This document shows, piece after piece, positions 4,998 through 7,243 of a DNA stretch of 7,243 nucleotides. How positions within the stretch are numbered: the stretch's first letter is position 1; every line of letters starts with the position of its first letter. The stretch comes from Candidatus Zixiibacteriota bacterium (GTDB taxonomy: Bacteria > Zixibacteria > MSB-5A5 > GN15 > FEB-12): assembly GCA_030642845.1 (NCBI GenBank), contig DAOWMZ010000079.1:1-7243 (forward strand). The letters are read 5' to 3'. The notes beneath the pieces are model-generated. The model did no database searches. It saw only the letters and a list, made by a program, of their open reading frames with translations, and was not told the DNA's origin. The translations under genes were made by a program, and so were the position numbers.

Positions 4998-7243
4998 ATG
5001 TCAGATGAAACTCACATAAAGATTAACAAAAAAAAACAAAAAAAAAGTATAATAACTAAATTATTCCCTGTCATGACCTGGTTTGAAGGTTATGGAACAA
5101 CTCAGCTGCGTATTGATTTTTTATCGGGTTTAACCGTTGCCCTGGTTTTGGTTCCTCAGTCAATGGCTTATGCTCAACTGGCAAATCTGCCTGCCTATTA
5201 CGGTCTATATGCCTCTTTTCTGCCGCCTTTAGTAGCTTCCATTTTCGGTTCCAGCCGGCAATTGGCTACCGGTCCGGTAGCGATTGTATCATTAATGACG
5301 GCTACTGCTTTGGAACCTCTGGCAACCGCGGGCAGTGAGGCATTTATTGCCTATGCCATATTATTAGCACTTATGGTTGGTATATTCCAATTTCTATTGG
5401 GTGTGCTTAAGTTGGGGTTGGTTGTTAATTTCCTCTCCCATCCGGTTGTCAACGGATTCACCAGCGCCGCCGCTATAATTATAGCAACTTCCCAGCTCTC
5501 AAAGCTTTTCGGTATTACAGTAGATACTGCCGGCCATCATTACCTGACTATTTATAGTGTTGTTATTGCTGCAATCTCATATATTCATTGGCCGACGCTC
5601 GGTATCGCAATTCTGGCTTTTGCTGTTATGATTTCATTAAAACGAATTAATCCCAAAATTCCTTATGTTCTGGTAGCCGTTGTACTGACAACTTTGATCT
5701 CATGGTTAACAGGCTTTGAACACAATCATAAAACAAATCTTGATATGATTGAAAATCTCAAAGCTAAAAGTATGATTGAAGAGTTCAATAATGATCTCAA
5801 AGAGATTGATTCCAAATCAAAAGAGAGAATCAAATTTATAGCCAGTATCCAATCTATCGAAGAGTCTTATGGAGAAAAGTCAGTTCAGGTTCTGAAGATG
5901 AAACATACAATTTCTCTGCTGAATGTTGAGGTTGAGGAGCTTAAGGAGGCTGCCCATATTTTCAGGGAGGATTTGAGATATCTTCATTTTCGAGGGGTTG
6001 AAAAAAAAGACGGTAATTTGCATTTTTACGATATTAACAATAAACTCAGCGGTGTTAAAGATGACGGTCGTAATTGGCGTATTAAAGTAGGGAACAGACA
6101 GCTTAAAGATGATAATATTATCATGTCAGGCGGCGGAGCTGTTATAGGTGATATCCCCAAAGGACTTCCCGGTCTTATAATGCCTCGTCTTGAGACAAGT
6201 ACTATTTTTTATCTCTTTCCAATGGCCATTATTATTTCACTGCTCGGGTTTATGGAGGCTATTTCAATTGCCAAAGCCATGGCTGCAAGAACCGGCCAAC
6301 GTCTTGATCCCAACCAGGAGTTGATTGGACAGGGATTAGCCAATATAGTGGGATCATTTTCTCAAAGTTATGCAACTTCAGGATCATTTTCCCGTTCAGC
6401 AATAAATATTCAGGCTGGTGCTATAACAGGCCTGTCAAATATATTCAGCAGTTGTATAGTTGCCGCTACCCTAATTTTCTTTACTCCTTTACTATATCAT
6501 CTTCCACAGGCAGTTCTTGCTGCAATAATTATGATGGCAGTCATCGGCTTAATTAATTTCAGTGGGTTTGTACATGCTTATAAAGCTCAAAAATACGACG
6601 GTATCATCGGTATGATCACATTTGTATCTACTCTTGCATTTGCTCCGCATCTTGATCGAGGTATAATTATAGGTGTCGGTTTATCCCTTGCTCTTCAAAT
6701 TTTCAGAAGTATGAGACCTGATATTGCTCTTCTGTCACTCAATGTTGATAATACTTTTCATAATAAAGATCGTTATAAACTTGCCCAATGCCGCCATATA
6801 GCTCTTATTCGATATAATGGTTCACTTTATTTTGCAAATGTTAATTATCTCGAAGAACAGATTCTTGATCGCATTTCAGGAATGCCCGAATTAAAACATA
6901 TTATCATAGTTGGAAATGGGATAAATGAAATTGATGCTTCCGGAGAAGATATGCTGGCAGTTCTGGTCAGCCGAATCCGGGAGGCTGGCTACGACATCTC
7001 CTTTAGCGGATTGACCGACTCTGTTATTGATGTTCTTCAAAGGACACATCTTTATGAAAAAATAGGAGAAGATCATTTCTTCAGAAACGCTGAGAGGGCG
7101 GTGGATGCAATATACGCTGCAACACATGCTGGATCAGACGAAGATCCCTGTCCGCTTAGGGAAGCTTTTACGCAAAAACTCGAAACTATCTTTGGTATTG
7201 ATGAAGCCCACTATCCAAAAGATGACAGGTACGATAACCCTCC
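4998..7243 (+). CDS. SulP-family anion transporter with STAS domain (3' end beyond window)
   Basis: This protein is a SulP (SLC26-type) inner-membrane transporter of sulfate, bicarbonate or another anion; 748 codons are visible and the frame is open at the window edge. Diagnostic motifs are LVPQSMAYA (51-59), YYGLYASFLPPL (67-78), ATGPVAIVSLM (90-100), GDIPKGLP (384-391) and DPNQELIGQG followed by the GSFSRSAIN stretch. About seven membrane segments lie between 40 and 239 and the rest between about 392 and 580. Residues 241-378 are a charged hydrophilic insert. A C-terminal STAS domain spans about 596-696, with D646-A-S648-G at the site matching the SpoIIAA phospho-serine loop. A hydrophilic tail continues past 700. 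ATG 4998 is the first start after an in-frame stop at 4980-4982; its ribosome binding site (GGTAG, 4986-4990) is weak. The substrate cannot be read from sequence. It is transcribed away from the two-component operon, suggesting joint function. Confidence 0.95.
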   Translation, partial: MSDETHIKINKKKQKKSIITKLFPVMTWFEGYGTTQLRIDFLSGLTVALVLVPQSMAYAQLANLPAYYGLYASFLPPLVASIFGSSRQLATGPVAIVSLMTATALEPLATAGSEAFIAYAILLALMVGIFQFLLGVLKLGLVVNFLSHPVVNGFTSAAAIIIATSQLSKLFGITVDTAGHHYLTIYSVVIAAISYIHWPTLGIAILAFAVMISLKRINPKIPYVLVAVVLTTLISWLTGFEHNHKTNLDMIENLKAKSMIEEFNNDLKEIDSKSKERIKFIASIQSIEESYGEKSVQVLKMKHTISLLNVEVEELKEAAHIFREDLRYLHFRGVEKKDGNLHFYDINNKLSGVKDDGRNWRIKVGNRQLKDDNIIMSGGGAVIGDIPKGLPGLIMPRLETSTIFYLFPMAIIISLLGFMEAISIAKAMAARTGQRLDPNQELIGQGLANIVGSFSQSYATSGSFSRSAINIQAGAITGLSNIFSSCIVAATLIFFTPLLYHLPQAVLAAIIMMAVIGLINFSGFVHAYKAQKYDGIIGMITFVSTLAFAPHLDRGIIIGVGLSLALQIFRSMRPDIALLSLNVDNTFHNKDRYKLAQCRHIALIRYNGSLYFANVNYLEEQILDRISGMPELKHIIIVGNGINEIDASGEDMLAVLVSRIREAGYDISFSGLTDSVIDVLQRTHLYEKIGEDHFFRNAERAVDAIYAATHAGSDEDPCPLREAFTQKLETIFGIDEAHYPKDDRYDNP
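5028..5046 (+). repeat. Two A9 homopolymer tracts in the start region of the transporter gene
   Basis: Nine A (5028-5036), one C, and nine A (5038-5046) encode KKKQKK at residues 11-16 of the transporter, before the first membrane segment. Tracts this long in a coding region are prone to replication or transcriptional slippage; here a slip of one base would shift the frame before any functional domain. They may also simply encode a basic N-terminus in an AT-rich genome. Confidence 0.8.
5718..6131 (+). other. Hydrophilic insert between the two membrane halves of the SulP protein
   Basis: Residues 241-378 interrupt the usual short link between the seventh membrane segment (ending SWLTGF, 235-240) and the GDIPKGLP motif that opens the second half. 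The first two-thirds are rich in K, E, I and L with heptad-like spacing, suggesting helices or a coiled coil. The last third (about 335-378) is strand-like with N, D and G turns (HFYDINNKLSGVKDDGRN). If the usual 14-segment, N-inside topology holds, it faces the periplasm. I recognise no known domain. Confidence 0.7.
6783..7085 (+). other. STAS domain of the SulP transporter
   Basis: Residues about 596-696 show the STAS pattern: strand HIALIRYNGSLYFAN, helix YLEEQILDRI, strand HIIIVGNGINEID, the loop D646-A-S648-G649, a helix, strand YDISFSGL, and a final helix with VIDVLQRTHLYEKI. In SulP proteins this cytoplasmic domain regulates transport and binds partners. S648 falls at the position that is phosphorylated in anti-anti-sigma factors, although most transporter STAS domains are not known to be phosphorylated there. 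Confidence 0.85.

Noticed and set aside
6891..7127. A 78-codon minus-strand reading frame
   Set aside because: It lies opposite the STAS domain of the SulP transporter, has no recognisable motif and is a shadow of the real plus-strand coding frame.

Overview
This window is AT-rich bacterial chromosome. It holds a five-gene signalling operon on the minus strand (about 185-4712) and, facing away from it, the first 748 codons of a SulP-family anion transporter on the plus strand (4998 to the window end). The gene types (Cache-sensor histidine kinase, stand-alone receivers, a cytidylate-kinase-like domain fused to a receiver, a long SulP protein) and the low-GC codon use suggest a Gram-negative, sulfate-reducer-like lineage such as Desulfobacterota. 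That placement is inferred from protein style; no marker gene is present.

Layout: 1-184 is AT-rich sequence downstream of the operon with no supportable gene. On the minus strand, in order of transcription, come: (1) a cytidylate-kinase-like / receiver fusion with a GTG start at 4712; (2) a membrane histidine kinase with a periplasmic Cache-type sensor, best start at 3404; (3) a single-domain receiver at 1686; (4) a 228-aa protein resembling a histidine kinase core whose ATP-binding motifs are gone, overlapping gene 3 by 11 bp; (5) a second single-domain receiver at 610. The 285-bp divergent region carries a near-consensus sigma-70 promoter for the operon (TTGATA, 17 bp, TATAAT at 4783-4755). 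Two perfect inverted repeats lie at the junction of genes 1 and 2.

Working model (inference): the operon encodes a closed phosphorelay. The Cache kinase would sense a periplasmic signal and phosphorylate a receiver. The 228-aa protein keeps its histidine but has lost the ATP site, so it could act as a ChpT/Spo0B-like phosphotransferase between receivers. The last stop could be the receiver fused to the cytidylate-kinase-like domain. None of the three receivers has a DNA-binding output, so the effect may be by protein contact or through the kinase-like domain. The divergent SulP transporter, with an unusual ~138-residue hydrophilic insert between its two membrane halves and a C-terminal STAS domain, is the obvious candidate target or functional partner.
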